From NCBI GenBank assembly GCA_014529385.2, contig CM043963.1, forward strand, positions 7,501 through 71,500: 64,000 nt of DNA, written 5' to 3'. A program made the position numbers and the translations under genes. The notes under the pieces are model-generated. The model was not told where the DNA came from, searched no databases, and saw only the letters and a list, made by a program, of their open reading frames with translations. This DNA is from Adiantum capillus-veneris. Lineage: Eukaryota > Streptophyta > Polypodiopsida > Polypodiales > Pteridaceae. Positions 35,101 through 45,974 of this stretch are shown here, piece after piece (the first letter of the stretch is position 1; every line of letters begins with the position of its first letter).

Positions 35101-36997
35101 CTTGTGAGCTAGTGGATCTCGTGTCAGTAGACACCCTCATGCCTGCTATCATCAAGTTGTCCTCTAATTGGATTGCATTGGCAGTGACATCTTCCCAGGT
35201 TGTGATACCTCTAATCACTAGTCCATTATAGATTCCTTCATTCCTCAACCCTCGAATGAATTGATCAAGCAGTTGGTTATTGTTGAAGCGCTCATTTACA
35301 GGGCAACGAGAGTTTAAGTGCTTTAGACGACTAATGAAGTCCCTTACTGACTCTCCTTCCTTACGTTCGGCCTTCTGTAGCTGAGATGCTACACCCCAAA
35401 GCACACCTTCTCGTATGTACTCCTTTAGAAACAACCTTCGAAGGGTAGGGTAGATTGTTTTCTCGTCCACCCTTAGGGTCCTATACCAATCTCCAGCCTT
35501 CCCACTTAATGTCAAGCTTAAGGCATTGCACTTATGTAGTTCGTTGCGTTCCCCTAAGGAATCACATACTTGTTCAAACACTTCAATGTGTTTCCTAGCA
35601 TCTTCGTCCCCATTGAATTTTTGCGTGAGTTTGGCAATTTGTACTGCCTTACTTCTAGGCTCTCTATCAGATGCATGACGCATATTTTCCGCGATAGATC
35701 GACCTATGGTTTGAGCAAACGCTGCCAAGTCACCTATGTGAGGAGGCAGGGCCGGTGGAGGTACTCTTGGAATCATATGTGGGAGAGGAACGGGTACCGG
35801 TCTTGGCATATGTGTGGATGATGCAGGATATGGAACATAACCGGGCATAGGTCCACTCGGATAAGAGCTAGGGAGCGGCACTCGAGGAGCATAAGCAAGT
35901 GGTACAATTGGAGGTGTGGGGGCCATGTGTGCATAAGGGGCTAGAGGCACATATGGTCGAGGCCCCATATTAGGTACTACGACACTAGGTAGTGGCACTG
36001 CGCTAACCGTAGATGTCATCGGTACATTCTCTGTCAGGCTTATCCCTGGAGTGAGCACTGTGTTTTCCTTGATAGAGGGTTGAGCCAAGTTAGGGAAGCT
36101 AAAGTTTTCGCTCGGAGGCTCAGATTGCATAGAGACCCCAGGTGAAATGACGTAAGATGGGTCCATGGGGCTCATTAGAGGAGTCTCCATTTGTGATAGA
36201 GTAGGCTGTTGAGCCTTGCTCGTATCCAGAAATCTCATGGGGCCAGTTGAGAGTATATTTACCCCTCGGTTTTGCCTTTCTGATTGAATAATGCCATGGA
36301 TAACATTACAGATCATTTTCTGTTGATCTTCGATGCTCGTGGCACTAGAGGTGGATTGTACAATCTCTATCCATCCTACATGGTAGGCGTGGCCAGAGTG
36401 TAGATCCGTCAACACCTCAGTGTGGAGGTCGTATGTCCAATGATCATTAATGAACAATCCTTCTAGAGTCGACATGTTAACGGTTTCTTGTGAGGTAGAA
36501 GCAATGTTGCTCCCCGTGGTTTTACTTGCCACCAACGGTACTCTAGAGGGAACTTCTGAAGGAGGCAGCTCAACAGGGCCTTCTTGGTAAGAAGTTGGTA
36601 GGATATCCACATGGACACTCTTTGGGGGTGTGGGGTCCACGTGCGATGTGAAAGGAGAGTCCACTTCCCCACCCCCTTCGTGTGCTTCATTTGCCTCAGG
36701 TTCCGAGCGAGTAGCTCTACCTAATGTTTCCATGAAACGGCTAAACATACTAGTACTAGGCTGTGGAGCTTCGGGAGGTGCATGGCCTTCTCTCTCAGTG
36801 TTTTGGGTAGGGTATGCTTCCATGATTTCTGAGTCGGAGGAGGAATCACTAGCGGCTATTTTAGGGTCTTGGGTGGTGCTACCTTGTGTCCCCGCTGAGG
36901 GTCTAGAGCTTATCGTGGATGGGTAATGGGTGTCCGTATGAACAGAGGCACCCTCAATATGCTCGTGTTCTAACACTCGCCCAGAGCGTAAGTGCAT
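32159..36997 (-). CDS. Gypsy B gag-protease-like polyprotein, 1612 codons, intact
   Basis: Start MHLRSGRVLEHEHIEG is the usual plant gypsy gag start. About residues 1-380: acidic then proline-rich, disordered. About 430-620: the gag capsid-like core with GKAGDWYRTL, FLKEYIREGVLWGVASQLQ and FISRLKHLNSRC. Then three zinc knuckles: CSICLGPHSTSEC and CNACGRYGHQAKDC (close together), CYECGGPHRVAEC, and CNRCGIDHLIAQC. A charged linker with KKKIGTYPNPVDEIEQVK follows. A retropepsin-like domain has KGILDGGAGVSIVTKDCW and EMILGRPFM. DGGAG replaces the usual DSGA/DTGA, so catalysis is doubtful. A basic C-terminal tail (KKQKPCKKRTTRSKKSKK, WIPKRLLEAQGYYQG) has no known match. There are no RT motifs. The intact frame implies selection or youth. 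Confidence 0.92.
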   Translation of the reverse strand: MHLRSGRVLEHEHIEGASVHTDTHYPSTISSRPSAGTQGSTTQDPKIAASDSSSDSEIMEAYPTQNTEREGHAPPEAPQPSTSMFSRFMETLGRATRSEPEANEAHEGGGEVDSPFTSHVDPTPPKSVHVDILPTSYQEGPVELPPSEVPSRVPLVASKTTGSNIASTSQETVNMSTLEGLFINDHWTYDLHTEVLTDLHSGHAYHVGWIEIVQSTSSATSIEDQQKMICNVIHGIIQSERQNRGVNILSTGPMRFLDTSKAQQPTLSQMETPLMSPMDPSYVISPGVSMQSEPPSENFSFPNLAQPSIKENTVLTPGISLTENVPMTSTVSAVPLPSVVVPNMGPRPYVPLAPYAHMAPTPPIVPLAYAPRVPLPSSYPSGPMPGYVPYPASSTHMPRPVPVPLPHMIPRVPPPALPPHIGDLAAFAQTIGRSIAENMRHASDREPRSKAVQIAKLTQKFNGDEDARKHIEVFEQVCDSLGERNELHKCNALSLTLSGKAGDWYRTLRVDEKTIYPTLRRLFLKEYIREGVLWGVASQLQKAERKEGESVRDFISRLKHLNSRCPVNERFNNNQLLDQFIRGLRNEGIYNGLVIRGITTWEDVTANAIQLEDNLMIAGMRVSTDTRSTSSQAIEYEPMTAKPIANEPKVFETFLTDLTKAIQESLKDNRPPQNSHMYPRREQQWCSICLGPHSTSECPTFRVKFNGTCNACGRYGHQAKDCLMIKRMMANRPPVAYTDAPRAPVLMPAPPVEQLPQHMVPRSQNVVQATPLPPPVLGPQPPHPRVAPMNQVGCEPSNAYADGCEEEIYIDTSIAYGLDTLEECPIYYMEDCWGQVKPVYQAAALASRGQNINTQARRPPLQCYECGGPHRVAECPIRLQKNAAQMQVNQGSTSAMPILTCNRCGIDHLIAQCPYNPNAPKITPLNLVEIASVTSPIPPVAPAYAITRSMLQGPGHILEERDTASIIQAKKRKTRRKKSQNTENSKPSSKTNIGTGDDPVYMNDLEDDSDSVETMETRTNTTKGKTDKENRNMEPNENRIRENHKEPLKTPQVFPNPIHDPQDKSQGQKEKNRKKKIGTYPNPVDEIEQVKHLRGLVEETQRKLEPEPMHVKIHDTVFPTQVHPPHMNQRPLAISSIIQEGSEDRTSESEHTPFLLERMFNEGIPDPIEEYEIPSSPIPSQGPTPCKTPMNVAKLVDFMSSEVRTTIIAKLYGDPELFLALRAFLNRELRTGLPQFAQPNRPDSIMIDEENHVQSLDLDGHESVIEVPINELGQYFEGDESNATLPITTKGLTIKGILDGGAGVSIVTKDCWESMGKPRLSVTNIVVKMANGTIAKPMGMLKDLKIKVLGYKVRHTFIVMDFSKHLMSYEMILGRPFMREAQMVHDWSKNHVYLQFQDSVLRVNLVTGKVHPLGSKTIIDHRSDTTVHSAPLQYCYTCKKDTDIGQDSPYMDVLPGMTESDNVDWVHLASAIDTWGNRGTTWVTPEGDEIPIPLNMLQAMHIASDKTHPKVTKKTYKWVPKASLVTIASAKKQKPCKKRTTRSKKSKKMLRWIPKRLLEAQGYYQGNDQIWVPKRRLCSYLSPDPSEPNPVAPKRFEKQKTQGIQNKHPLHN

Positions 36998-37374
36998 GTG
37001 CTTTTGATACCCTAAGGTGTCAAAAAGCTGCTCTAGGAGGCCTTGTGACTAGTTTTTAGCGTGTTTTTTGTTTGTTTTTTTGCTAGATTTTTTAGAGCGT
37101 GTCGTGGAATGGGCCGTGTGATAGCTCAAAACGAGCGTATCGGTCAGAGGGTCGTGCCGTGCTTTACAGCTCTCCGTTTGGTCACTCTATGCCCTCGGAA
37201 TCCCTAAAACTGTCAATTTCCAGTAGGGAACTAGGCCCAAACTAGAAAGTCTAAGGGTGCAAGTGGGAAGAGAAAGGAGGAGAGTGGAGGACTTGTCCCA
37301 CATGCTCTCATTCTCTCTTGAGGGAGTAGGGTATATATATAAGAGTGAGTCTAGTATATATCAGAGGACTGAGG

Positions 37375-37429
37375 CCTGGGCCTGGGCCTGGGCTTGGGCT
37401 TGGGCTTGGGCTTGGGCTTGGGCTTGGGA
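37375..37429. repeat. Hexamer repeat (GGGCYT)n in the gypsy B leader
   Basis: About nine tandem GGGCCT or GGGCTT units. Confidence 0.9.
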
Positions 37430-37504
37430 AAATGATCCCGATCCCGATCTATCTTTTATACAAACCAACCCGTCCGTTTTAAGAGTCACGTTTTTTATTT
37501 TCGC

Positions 37505-37745
37505 AGAGATTGCAGAAAATGCAGGAAATTGCAGAAATTGCAGAAATTGAAAAAAAAAACGCAGAAATTGCAGCAAATTGACAGAAATGCAGAAAACTGT
37601 AGAAATTGACAGAAAATGCAGCAAAAACGCAGAAATTGCAGAAATTGAAAACGCCGAACTTGAAAACGCAGAAATTGCAGAAATTGAAAAAACACAGACA
37701 ATAGCAGAAATTGAAACTTGACAGCAATTGCAGAAAACGCAAAAA
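37505..37745. repeat. GCAGAAATT repeat block in the gypsy B leader
   Basis: About twenty irregular copies of GCAGAAATT, GCAGAAAAC or GCAAATTGACAGAAA-like units. Phe-Cys-rich minus-strand frames here are artefacts. Confidence 0.85.
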
Positions 37746-37842
37746 ACAGAAACCTTCCACACACTCCTTCCCTGCCTTTCCTATGATAGAGATTGCACCA
37801 CAAGGAAGCGTAAAGTGCTAACCGAGCTTAGTGTAAGGCATA

Positions 37843-37860
37843 TCCCCGGCAGCGGCGCCA
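37843..37860 (-). other. Primer binding site of gypsy B, tRNA-Asp type
   Basis: Minus strand TGGCGCCGCTGCCGGGGA, one base off the plant tRNA-Asp complement, 4 bases from the LTR. Confidence 0.85.
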
Positions 37861-37864
37861 AAAA

Positions 37865-38438
37865 TGTGCGCTCCTTGCCGCACTGTCGAAGCAAGGGACT
37901 TGCCAATACACCGTATGCGAGCCACAAACGGCTCCAAGCACACAACAAGCCTAAACTAGCAAGCTCAAGAAAACAAAGGGTGTGTCACTCACCGCTCTAC
38001 GCTCGCCTTCGTGGTGGATTCCTCGCCACGATGAAGAAGAAGCTGCAGTCATGCCGCGCTCAACCGCTTCGCCGCCGTCGTGCCTTCGTAATGCTCGATC
38101 GCACACACACTCTCCCTCCCTCTCTCTCTCTCTCACACACACACAAGGAGGTGAAGAAGAAGAAGATGGAGATGGAGCAAGAGCACTCTTCAATTGCACA
38201 AATGAGAGAATGAGTAAAAATTAGGTTTAGTTGGCTTTTATAGGAGCTCACCCCATTCACACTTGGGCGCCCATGTTTAGCCAACTAACCCCTTGAATGT
38301 CCAAGTTAAAGTGCGCCTCTCATCGACGATCACTCTACCTTTCCCTATTGGTCCGACAAGCCCGGTACCTGACTCTACCAAATACATAATATGCGTCCAT
38401 CGTAGGTGATGGGTGTCCGTGTGCCGTGAGGGTTAACA
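37865..38438 (-). repeat. 5' LTR of gypsy B, complete
   Basis: 574 bp, minus-strand TGTTAACCCTC to GGAGCGCACA. Contains the TATA box CTCCTATAAAAGCC (about 38236-38223) and a short CT/CA tract. Confidence 0.92.
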
Positions 38439-38950
38439 ACAAGCCCCCAATAATTTATCTCCCGAGCTTAAAAATAAGGGAGGGGGTATCATATTTATGG
38501 AGGGGGGGGGAGTGATAAAATGGAAAAATGAGAGGAAATTTTTATGTTTCAAAATCATGGCTTCCCAAAAGATTTTCCCCTCGAACTTGTGAGTCAATAG
38601 CTACAAAGATACATGCAAGAACTAACACTGCTTTGTATAAATTTCTTGTTTTGTGATTATCGTTCATTTGTTGAAGGATGAAATCTATAAATATTTTGTA
38701 TAGATGAAAATTTGCATGGAGATTCTAACACAACTTTATAGCCATGTCTTCTGAGTAAATTTAGATGGGTCAAATTGGACGAGTAGCTAGAGTGCAGGCT
38801 GAACGGACATATATTTTGAAAGTCAAACTAAGACACATTGAGGGTACATCTAGTTATCAACAAAAGTGGTTCCTTAGTACGTTGCCAACCACTATGCTAC
38901 ATGCTCTTTGACTAGTTTTACTCAGTTAGATCATGTGAGACCTAAAATTT
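38439..38950. other. No recognisable gene
   Basis: AT-rich flank between gypsy B and the split frame that hosts copia C2. Includes a short G run at 38500-38510. Confidence 0.5.
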
Positions 38951-39110
38951 ATATGTAAGATAGGGGTATGGTAGTTTTTTGCATTGATTGTCGTATAAGC
39001 GTAGAAAGGGGGGTCTTATTCCCTAATATGAGTCGTATATCCCCTAGGGGTTTTATCAAAGTTGTCCGCTTGCAGGTGGCATCCTGTTTTGTATATAGAG
39101 TGAATCCCCC
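38951..39110 (-). pseudogene. 3' part of an unknown frame split by copia C2
   Basis: Taking one copy of the GGGAG target duplication, the minus-strand frame of 44745-44263 continues here without a stop. It reads GGFTLYTKQDATCKRTTLIK and then PLGDIRLILGNKTPLSTLIR, ending at a stop near 38955. That the frame stays open for about 50 codons across the former insertion site supports a real pre-insertion coding region. Family unknown. Confidence 0.5.
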
Positions 39111-39115
39111 GGGAG
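39111..39115. repeat. Target-site duplication GGGAG, left copy
   Basis: Identical to 44258-44262 on the other side of copia C2. Confidence 0.9.
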
Positions 39116-39342
39116 TGTTGGAATTAGGGTTGCAGAGAAATACACACAGCGTGGAGAAGATGAAGGAAGTTCAAGGCACACAATAGAGAGTGTGTTAGTT
39201 AGTGTGCAATGGAAAGATAGATAGCCCTAGAGTGATGGGCGTACATATAATGCACGGGGGAAAAAACCTCCTAAAGAGGGAAAAAATGCCCTGGCGGTCC
39301 TAGTGTGTTCACACACATCACTACCACATGTATATGGTAACA
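39116..39342 (-). repeat. 3' LTR of copia C2
   Basis: 227 bp. The minus-strand polypurine tract CCAGGGGGGATTTG abuts it at 39343-39356. Confidence 0.95.
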
Positions 39343-39417
39343 AATCCCCCCTGGAGTGATGTGGTGAACGAGAGCTAGCACATGAGTAAAGGGAAGTGCC
39401 ATGCCCTGAGGACAGGA

Positions 39418-42400
39418 TCAGTCCACAAAGCGGAGTAAGCCCAAAGCTTTGCGGAAAGCTTCAAGCTTCTCACGAGACAATGCCTTTGTGAAAAGATATG
39501 CAAGGTTGTCCTGTGTTGGCACATAAGCCAAGCTGATCTCTCCTGCTGAGAGACTCTCCCTGACATAGTGGTAATGCACCTCAATGTGCTTTGTGCGAGC
39601 ATGAAAAATTGGGTTCCTCGCAACAACTGCCAATGCGCTCTAAATGTCAGTGTAGATAGTGTTGGCAGTGTCCTGTCCAACATCCAAATTAGCCATAAGG
39701 CGTCTGATCCATACACACTCAACCGTAGCTGTGAAGACTGCCTTGTACTGAGCCTCACAACTCGAAGTGGCCACAGTAGGTTGCTTCTTGCTCAAACATG
39801 ATATACATGAGCTGTCAAGCATGAAACAAAAACCACTTGTGGACACTCGCGTGTCAAAACAACCAGCCCTATCTGAGTCCGAAAAAGCATGTAAGTCTGG
39901 TGGCAATGATCCCCCCTTGGGATAAAACAAGCCAAGATGTAAAGTGCCACTAAGGTAGCGGAAAATACTCTTGACAGCCTTCCAATGCTTAGAGCCTGGG
40001 CTATGCATAAATCTGCTGACCTGTGAGACTGCAAACTGAATATCTGGCCTCGTGTTTCATACATAAATGACGCAGCCAGCATACGTAAAGAGTGACATCA
40101 GCAGGATCGCCAGCACCATGTAGACTCAACTTCAAACCTGTTTCCATAGGAGTGGCAATAGGTTTGCAATCCTCAAGTCCAAACTTACATAGCAATGTCT
40201 CTATGTAACTTTTTTGACAAAAGGCAATACCACCATCACACTGCTTACACAAATAATGATGCAACAGCCCCAAATCAGCCTTAAATTCAGCAATATGTCT
40301 CTCATTTGGGGGCCAGTGATCAGAAAATCATCAACATAAAGAACCACGATGAGAAATACATCACCCTCACGCTTTACATACAATGTGCTTTCCGTTGGAC
40401 TGTTACGAAAGCCTTGTTTGACCAAATGAGTGTCAGCTTTCTCATACCAAGCACGAGGAGATTGCTTCAACCCATACATAGCCTTGTTACATTTGCACAC
40501 TTTGTCCTCTCGTCCTTTTATGAAAAAACCGCGAGGCTGCGTTACATAAACTTCCTCAAATATGTCACCATTCAAGAAAGCAGTAACAATGTCTGATTGA
40601 TGTACATCCCAACCAAAATGAGCTGCCAATGCACATAGAAAACACATAGTAGTCATACAACAAGTGGGAGCAAAAGTCTCTTCATAATCTATGCCTTTTT
40701 TCTGTGCATAACCCTTTGCAATAAGTTGAGCCTTATGGCAATCAATCTCACCATCCGGCTTGCATTTCAACTTGTAAACCCACTTCATACCAATGGCCAT
40801 TTGGCTAGGAGGAAAATCACATAAAGTCCATGTGTCATTTTCTATAAGTGCATCATATTTTGATTGCATGGTAGCCATCCAATTTTTTGAATTCTGTGCT
40901 TCATCAAAAGTCAGAGGCTCCTCCACATCATGTAAGCTAGACACAGCCAAAGCATAACAATCTATTGCATAAGTTGCATGGCAAGAGCCTAAACGAGTAC
41001 GAATAGACAAAGGTGCATCCAATTTACTGTCACACAAAGTGTGCACCAACCATTTTGGCATACCTCTAGCTTGCTCAATTTCAGCCCTTTTACTCATCAA
41101 GTACATCATGTACATCTGCATCAGTAATAGGCTGATCTAAAACATTTTCAGAAACCCCCATAGGCTGTACATTTGCCTCATTGGAACTTACATTCGTATT
41201 TCCACCACTGAAAAGAGGCAACAAAGTGTTATAAATGTCATGTGAGGTTACATTATTGTCTCTAGTACGTGACAGCAAGGGCTGAACAGAATCTTCCACA
41301 AACACTATATCCCAAGAAACCAGAATACGTTTTGTTTGCGGATGATACAACCTGTAACCTTTGCTTTCAGCACTATAACCAACAAAAATACATTTGACAG
41401 CCTTATCATCCAATTTTCTGCGTTGCACTTGTCGCACCAAAGCATATGCCAAATAGCCAAAAACACGTATGTGCTCAATAGAAGGCTTTCTATCATGCCA
41501 TGCTTCATATGGAGTAATAGACTACAAAGCTTTTGTAGGACACCTGTTTAGTACATAAGTGGCACACATGATTGCCTCAAGCCAAAAAGAATGCGGTAAA
41601 GCTTGACTTTTGACCATACATCGTGCCGTTTCCGTCAGTGACCTGTTTTTCCTCTCAGCAACACCATTTTGCTGAGGTGTATAAGGCACTGTACATTGGT
41701 GTTTTATCCCAACTAGCCAGAAATGCATTAAATTCATGAGACATAAACTCCCCCCCTCGATCGGAATGGAGGGTGCCCATAGTACATTTCGAGACATTTT
41801 CAGCCATAGCCAGAAATTGTTTGAAGCACATAAAAACTTCGGACTTCTCTTTAAGCGGAAATACCCATGCATGCCTGGAGTAATCATCAATGAAAGTCAT
41901 GAAGTATAGGTAATTGACCAAGGACGGAGTTTGCATGGGCCCACAAACATCACTATGCACAAGCTGCAACCTGCATGTGGCCCGAACTGAACATCCTTTG
42001 GAAATTTAGAACGCTGCATCTTACCCAAAATACAGCCTTCACAAACATGTTTGATAGGTGCTTCAAGAGGCGGCAAAGAAGCAACCATATCAGATTTCTG
42101 CAAACAGAGCAAACTGTCAAAATTCAGATGACCAAAACGTGCATGCCAAATTTTTGCATCTAAAATAGCCCTTGAATCTGCAACAGCATTTGCAAAATTT
42201 TGTCCACACTTGTCATACAAAGTGAGCTTATACAACCCACGGCACAAAAGCCCAGATGCAACAATTTCATCACCAAAACTGAGATCATGAACTGTACATC
42301 TATCATCCACAAATTTGACTACAAGTCCAAGTCTAGCAAGTGCGGATACAGACAAGAGATTCTTCTTGATCCCAGGTATATAAACTGCATCAACAAGTGT

Positions 42401-43670
42401 GAAGGAACTGCCATTAGCAGCAATGAGCACAATCTTTCCAACTCCCTGAACTGGATAAGAGGCGTTGGTGGCACAAGTGACTGAATTCCCATGAGGGACA
42501 AACTCAAGAGAGGTAAACAATTCATGATGTGAGGTAATGTGATTTGTAGCACCACTGTCGAAATACCACACATGTAAATCTGCAGCAACTGACAAGCATG
42601 CATCATGGACAGCAGGATTGTAAGTGCACTCTGCGCTAAAAGCCCATTCTGCATCAACATCAGCAACACAGTATCCTTTCACAGAAGACTCAACAATGGC
42701 TGCATTTGTAGTGGAACGAGCGAGCATTTGCAGTGGAACCACCCTCTTTCTTCTTAGCCTCTTTGGCCTTCAACTTAGGACACGACTTGATCAAGTGATC
42801 ATTGGCTTTACAATAATGGCAACGCATCTTCTTTTTTCCCTTATCATCATAATTTCCAGACGAATTTCTGCTGGCAAAAGCATTAGGAACAAAATTTTTG
42901 CAACTCGCAGTAGAACCATAAGAAGTGACTGCATTGTTGTTACCACCCTTTCTATGAGAAGCAATAAAAGCCTGTTCAATTGCACGCTGTCTAGTCCTGT
43001 TTTTTCTGGAAAGTGACTCTTGCTACAACAATGTGCATAATGCATCAAAGTTGACAACTTCTCGATTTCCTTGGGTCATAAGTCTCCAAGTACTAGCAAA
43101 AGTCTGGTAAGAATGTTGTAAGGCATCAAGAACAGTCTGCACAAGGGAACTGTCTGAAATAACTTCACCTGCAGAAATAATTTTCTCATTGATATCCTTG
43201 ACACTAGCAAGGAAAGTGTCCATATCATCTTCCTCATGCATAATCTTCGACTCCAGTTCTTTACGCAGCAAAGAAATTTTAGCCTCATTGCGGCTTGCAT
43301 AAAGACCTGCTATAATATCCCAAGACTGTTTTGCAGATTTTGCTGAACGGATGTGAGGAACAATGGTGCGCTTCACATACAACGCAATCAATGCATGAGT
43401 CTGCGCATACTTAACATCCCAACAAGCTTGTTCTGCCGTAGGCAAAACAACTCCAACAACTGCAATTCTTGCAGCAAGACCTGTAACATCCTCAACATCG
43501 CCTACATCCTCAGAACCAGGACGTACATCAATGCCCTGCACAATGTTCCAAACACCCTTTGACACAAGAACATGTTGCATCATATAAGCCCACATAGGGT
43601 AGTTGTCCCCATCCAACCTGTCCTCAGCACCAAACATCTTGAACACATCTGTGTTGTTGTTGTCAGCCAT
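39418..43670 (-). pseudogene. Copia C2 gag-pol, frameshifted
   Basis: The gag ATG is at 43670 (MADNNNTDVFKMFGAEDRLD). Gag includes KRTIVPHIRSAKSAKQSWDI; an in-frame TAG at 43025 interrupts it where C1 and C3 have Leu or Phe. The zinc knuckle RCHYCKANDHLIKSC is intact. Frameshift near 42720. Protease WYFDSGATNHIT (near 42560). Integrase HARFGHLNFDSLL, CEGCILGKMQRS, HSDVCGPMQ, HSDRGGEFMSHEF, with shifts near 41990 and 41708 and TAG near 41524. RT contains DYEETFAPTCCM, LNGDIFEEVYVTQPRG and the catalytic VVLYVDDFLIT; a small deletion follows it near 40270. RNase H contains DLHAFSDSDRAG and SCEAQYKAVF and ends near 39418. Collinear with C1. Confidence 0.9.
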
Positions 43671-44014
43671 GGTAAATGTTGCACCTGATGTGAAAAATGC
43701 CCGAAAATAGGAGAAACGGAGTGGGAACAACCTGTGCTATATAACACAAACTGTAGAATACTACAAGGCACCTGTTATGCAGAAAACGGCACTAACAAAA
43801 ATTTTGCACAAAATGACGAAATAGCCTGTGCAGTACTGCCTGTAGTGGAAACGGAGGCCGAAATGAGCCCAAATCAAAATTCTGAGCAGATCGAGCTCTT
43901 CGAGCGCGCCCAAAAATCTGTCGACCCGCGAACGCTCGCCAAAGCTCACTGAAATTGGAGAAAGTGAGCAGGCGTGTACTGGAGTAGCTGGCGACTAAGA
44001 CCGGGAGGACGTGA

Positions 44015-44029
44015 CCTGCTATGATACCA
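44015..44029 (-). other. Primer binding site of copia C2, initiator tRNA-Met type
   Basis: Minus strand TGGTATCATAGCAGG, close to the standard TGGTATCAGAGC, two bases from the 5' LTR. Confidence 0.85.
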
Positions 44030-44031
44030 AT

Positions 44032-44257
44032 TGTTGGAATTAGGGTTGCAGAGAAACACACACAGCTTGGAGAAGATGAAGGAAGCTCAAGGCACACAAT
44101 AGAGAGTGTGTTACTTAGTGTGCAATGGAAAGATAGATAGCCCTAGAGTGATGGGCGTATATACAATGCACGGGGGAAAAAACCTCGTAAAGAGGGGAAA
44201 ATGCCCCGACGGTCCTAGTGTGTTCACACACATCACTACCACATGTATATGGTAACA
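44032..44257 (-). repeat. 5' LTR of copia C2
   Basis: 226 bp, TGTTGGAATTAGGG to GGTAACA on the plus strand. Confidence 0.95.
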
Positions 44258-44262
44258 GGGAG
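44258..44262. repeat. Target-site duplication GGGAG, right copy
   Basis: Matches 39111-39115. Confidence 0.9.
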
Positions 44263-44745
44263 CACTAGTGGTTGTGGCAAGAGGGGAATGCGGTGGATTT
44301 TCAAGCGGACCTTGATATTCCTCTTCTGTTTTTCTAGTTTCTTGCGTTGCTGTGTGAAGAGGTGAAATTGGTGGGGGATCTGGAAGAGGTGTGCGAGTGG
44401 CATGGGTTATATCACCGAGACCTTCAAATATGTGTTGCATGTTGCTTAGATCATCTAGATTTGATGGTTGGGGAGGCTCTTGGGTGTTTGGAGTGGGCTG
44501 GGGCACTGGGTTATCCACTTGTGTTGGGGATGTGGATTTGAAGCCATAGATTCTGCATGGGGTTTCAACTACGGATTTTCTGCGGTGTGAGTGGTTGTGG
44601 TGGTATTGTTGTGCGTAGTGCCAATCTGCTTGTGTGAATCGTCCATGTGGTGCAAGATATGAGTGTATGTGCGTATGTGCTCGAGTGGATCTTCTAGAAT
44701 GTGCAAACAAGAACTGAACTTCAAGTTGTGAGTTTTGACTTATAA
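44263..44745 (-). pseudogene. Unknown proline-rich frame split by copia C2 (5' part)
   Basis: Open on the minus strand from about 44745: NSQLEVQFLFAHSRRSTR, then THIHSYLAPHGRFTQADWHY, HNHSHRRKSVVETP, and a proline-rich stretch (VPQPTPNTQEPPQPSNL, PLPDPPPISPLH) up to the C2 insertion. It lies about 170 bp downstream of the minus-strand transposase-like copy, the relative position that the H3-like gene holds in the plus-strand copy. No similarity to H3 is visible. Family unknown. It may be an unrelated resident gene. Confidence 0.5.
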
Positions 44746-45974
44746 AGAACTAATTTTTTTTTAAAAAAACTTAAAAACTCAATAATACCATTAAAAATCC
44801 AAAATAACTCCAAAATTGTCGAAATTTGTTACATGAAACCACTGATTAGGGCATGAACAAATCATGTGGAATTAAAATGTATGCTTAATTTGGGAATGGT
44901 TAGTGTCAAAAATTTATTGGTTTTCCACCCAACATTTGCCATTTTGTCGTCTTGTCGCCAACCACCGTCGAAATCGATCTTTTGCACTAGAAGCATGATA
45001 TGATTGCGATCGCCTCACGCTAACCACTTTCTTTATTCTGCATTTCAAGATTCTAGTCTTCTTCCTTTCTATTCCCGCTAAAACTGTGTAGAACCAATTG
45101 AACATTTCGTGCAGGGCATTGCTCTTTTTCCTCCCACCTCCATGCCTTGTATTTTTAAAATACACTACTTTTGCTTGATAGTGTGAACGCTCCTTTCCTT
45201 GGCTACTCCAAATGCCCAATGAGCAGAATGTGCCGAGAAAAAATGAGATATGCGCAAAAAAAATATGTTGCAAAAATATAAACCTTTAGTTCAAACACTG
45301 ATGTTGTTTTTACTGCAAAGACAAAGTGTTCAACCCACCATGTAATGTGTTATGTATGTCTCCCCCCAGGCATCCACTATTTGCGCTGTGAAACTATTGA
45401 TTACAAACTTTAAAGTGGATATCTCAGCAGAAGTTCGATTTGCTTTTTCAAGCAAGCGAAAAACATCATCTACAGACTGCCACAACAAGCACGCTTAATT
45501 CCTAGGGCTACTTCGTTACCTGTGTAGGTGGTAGTAATGTCACACACCTTTATTGAAACTCATTGGGACTTTGGGAGTTATAATAGTCTGAAAGCATATG
45601 CCTAGCTTTACTACCACCCATACATATTTTATTAGGATGATCCTGTGTACTTCCAGATGCCTTCCTATCCTTTAATGGCTCTACTGCACCGCCATGCAAG
45701 CCAACGCTTGATAGAATAGATTCAAGTTCTCTGATACACTCTTCCCTTCTTTCTGCAAGCTCCATATTCCAAGCATAATTAATATGGAGCATCAGCAACT
45801 TGTCAAGAATTCGTAGACGGGCATGAAGAGTGCACACGGGCACATTTATTAGAGGAATTGATAGAATAGAATCCCAATTTGAATCGTTCATGTCTCGATT
45901 AGGGGGTACACTTTGGTTACAACTAAGGATACCTTGAAACCATTGTTGGAGTGCTTTACCCACTGTTTGTATAG

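Larger units (their letters stand above)
31159..38438 (-). mobile_element. Ty3/gypsy element B, young, non-autonomous gag-pro element
   Basis: Two LTRs flank one long frame on the minus strand. The 5' LTR is complete (37865-38438). The 3' LTR (31159-31631) lacks its outermost 100 or so bases. Primer site and polypurine tract are in place. Over the 473 bp the LTRs share, I see only about four or five differences, including shifts in the CT/CA tract. That implies recent insertion. No RT, RNase H or integrase is present in the 7.3 kb, so it depends on enzymes from another element. The leader (36998-37840) carries two simple-repeat blocks. Confidence 0.92.
39116..44257 (-). mobile_element. Complete Ty1/copia element C2
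   Basis: 5142 bp bounded by TGTTGGAATTAGGG and GGTAACA LTRs, with the 5-bp duplication GGGAG on both sides. LTRs are 39116-39342 and 44032-44257 and differ at about ten positions (roughly 95% identical), older than gypsy B. The internal order on the minus strand is gag, zinc knuckle, protease, integrase, RT, RNase H, the copia order. The coding region is broken, so the element is structurally complete but inactive. Confidence 0.96.

Noticed and set aside
44258-44900. A second H3-like tail or fold downstream of transposase-like copy 1
   Set aside because: Checked the minus-strand frames: no ARTKQTAR, QKSTE or AIHAKRV-like motif.
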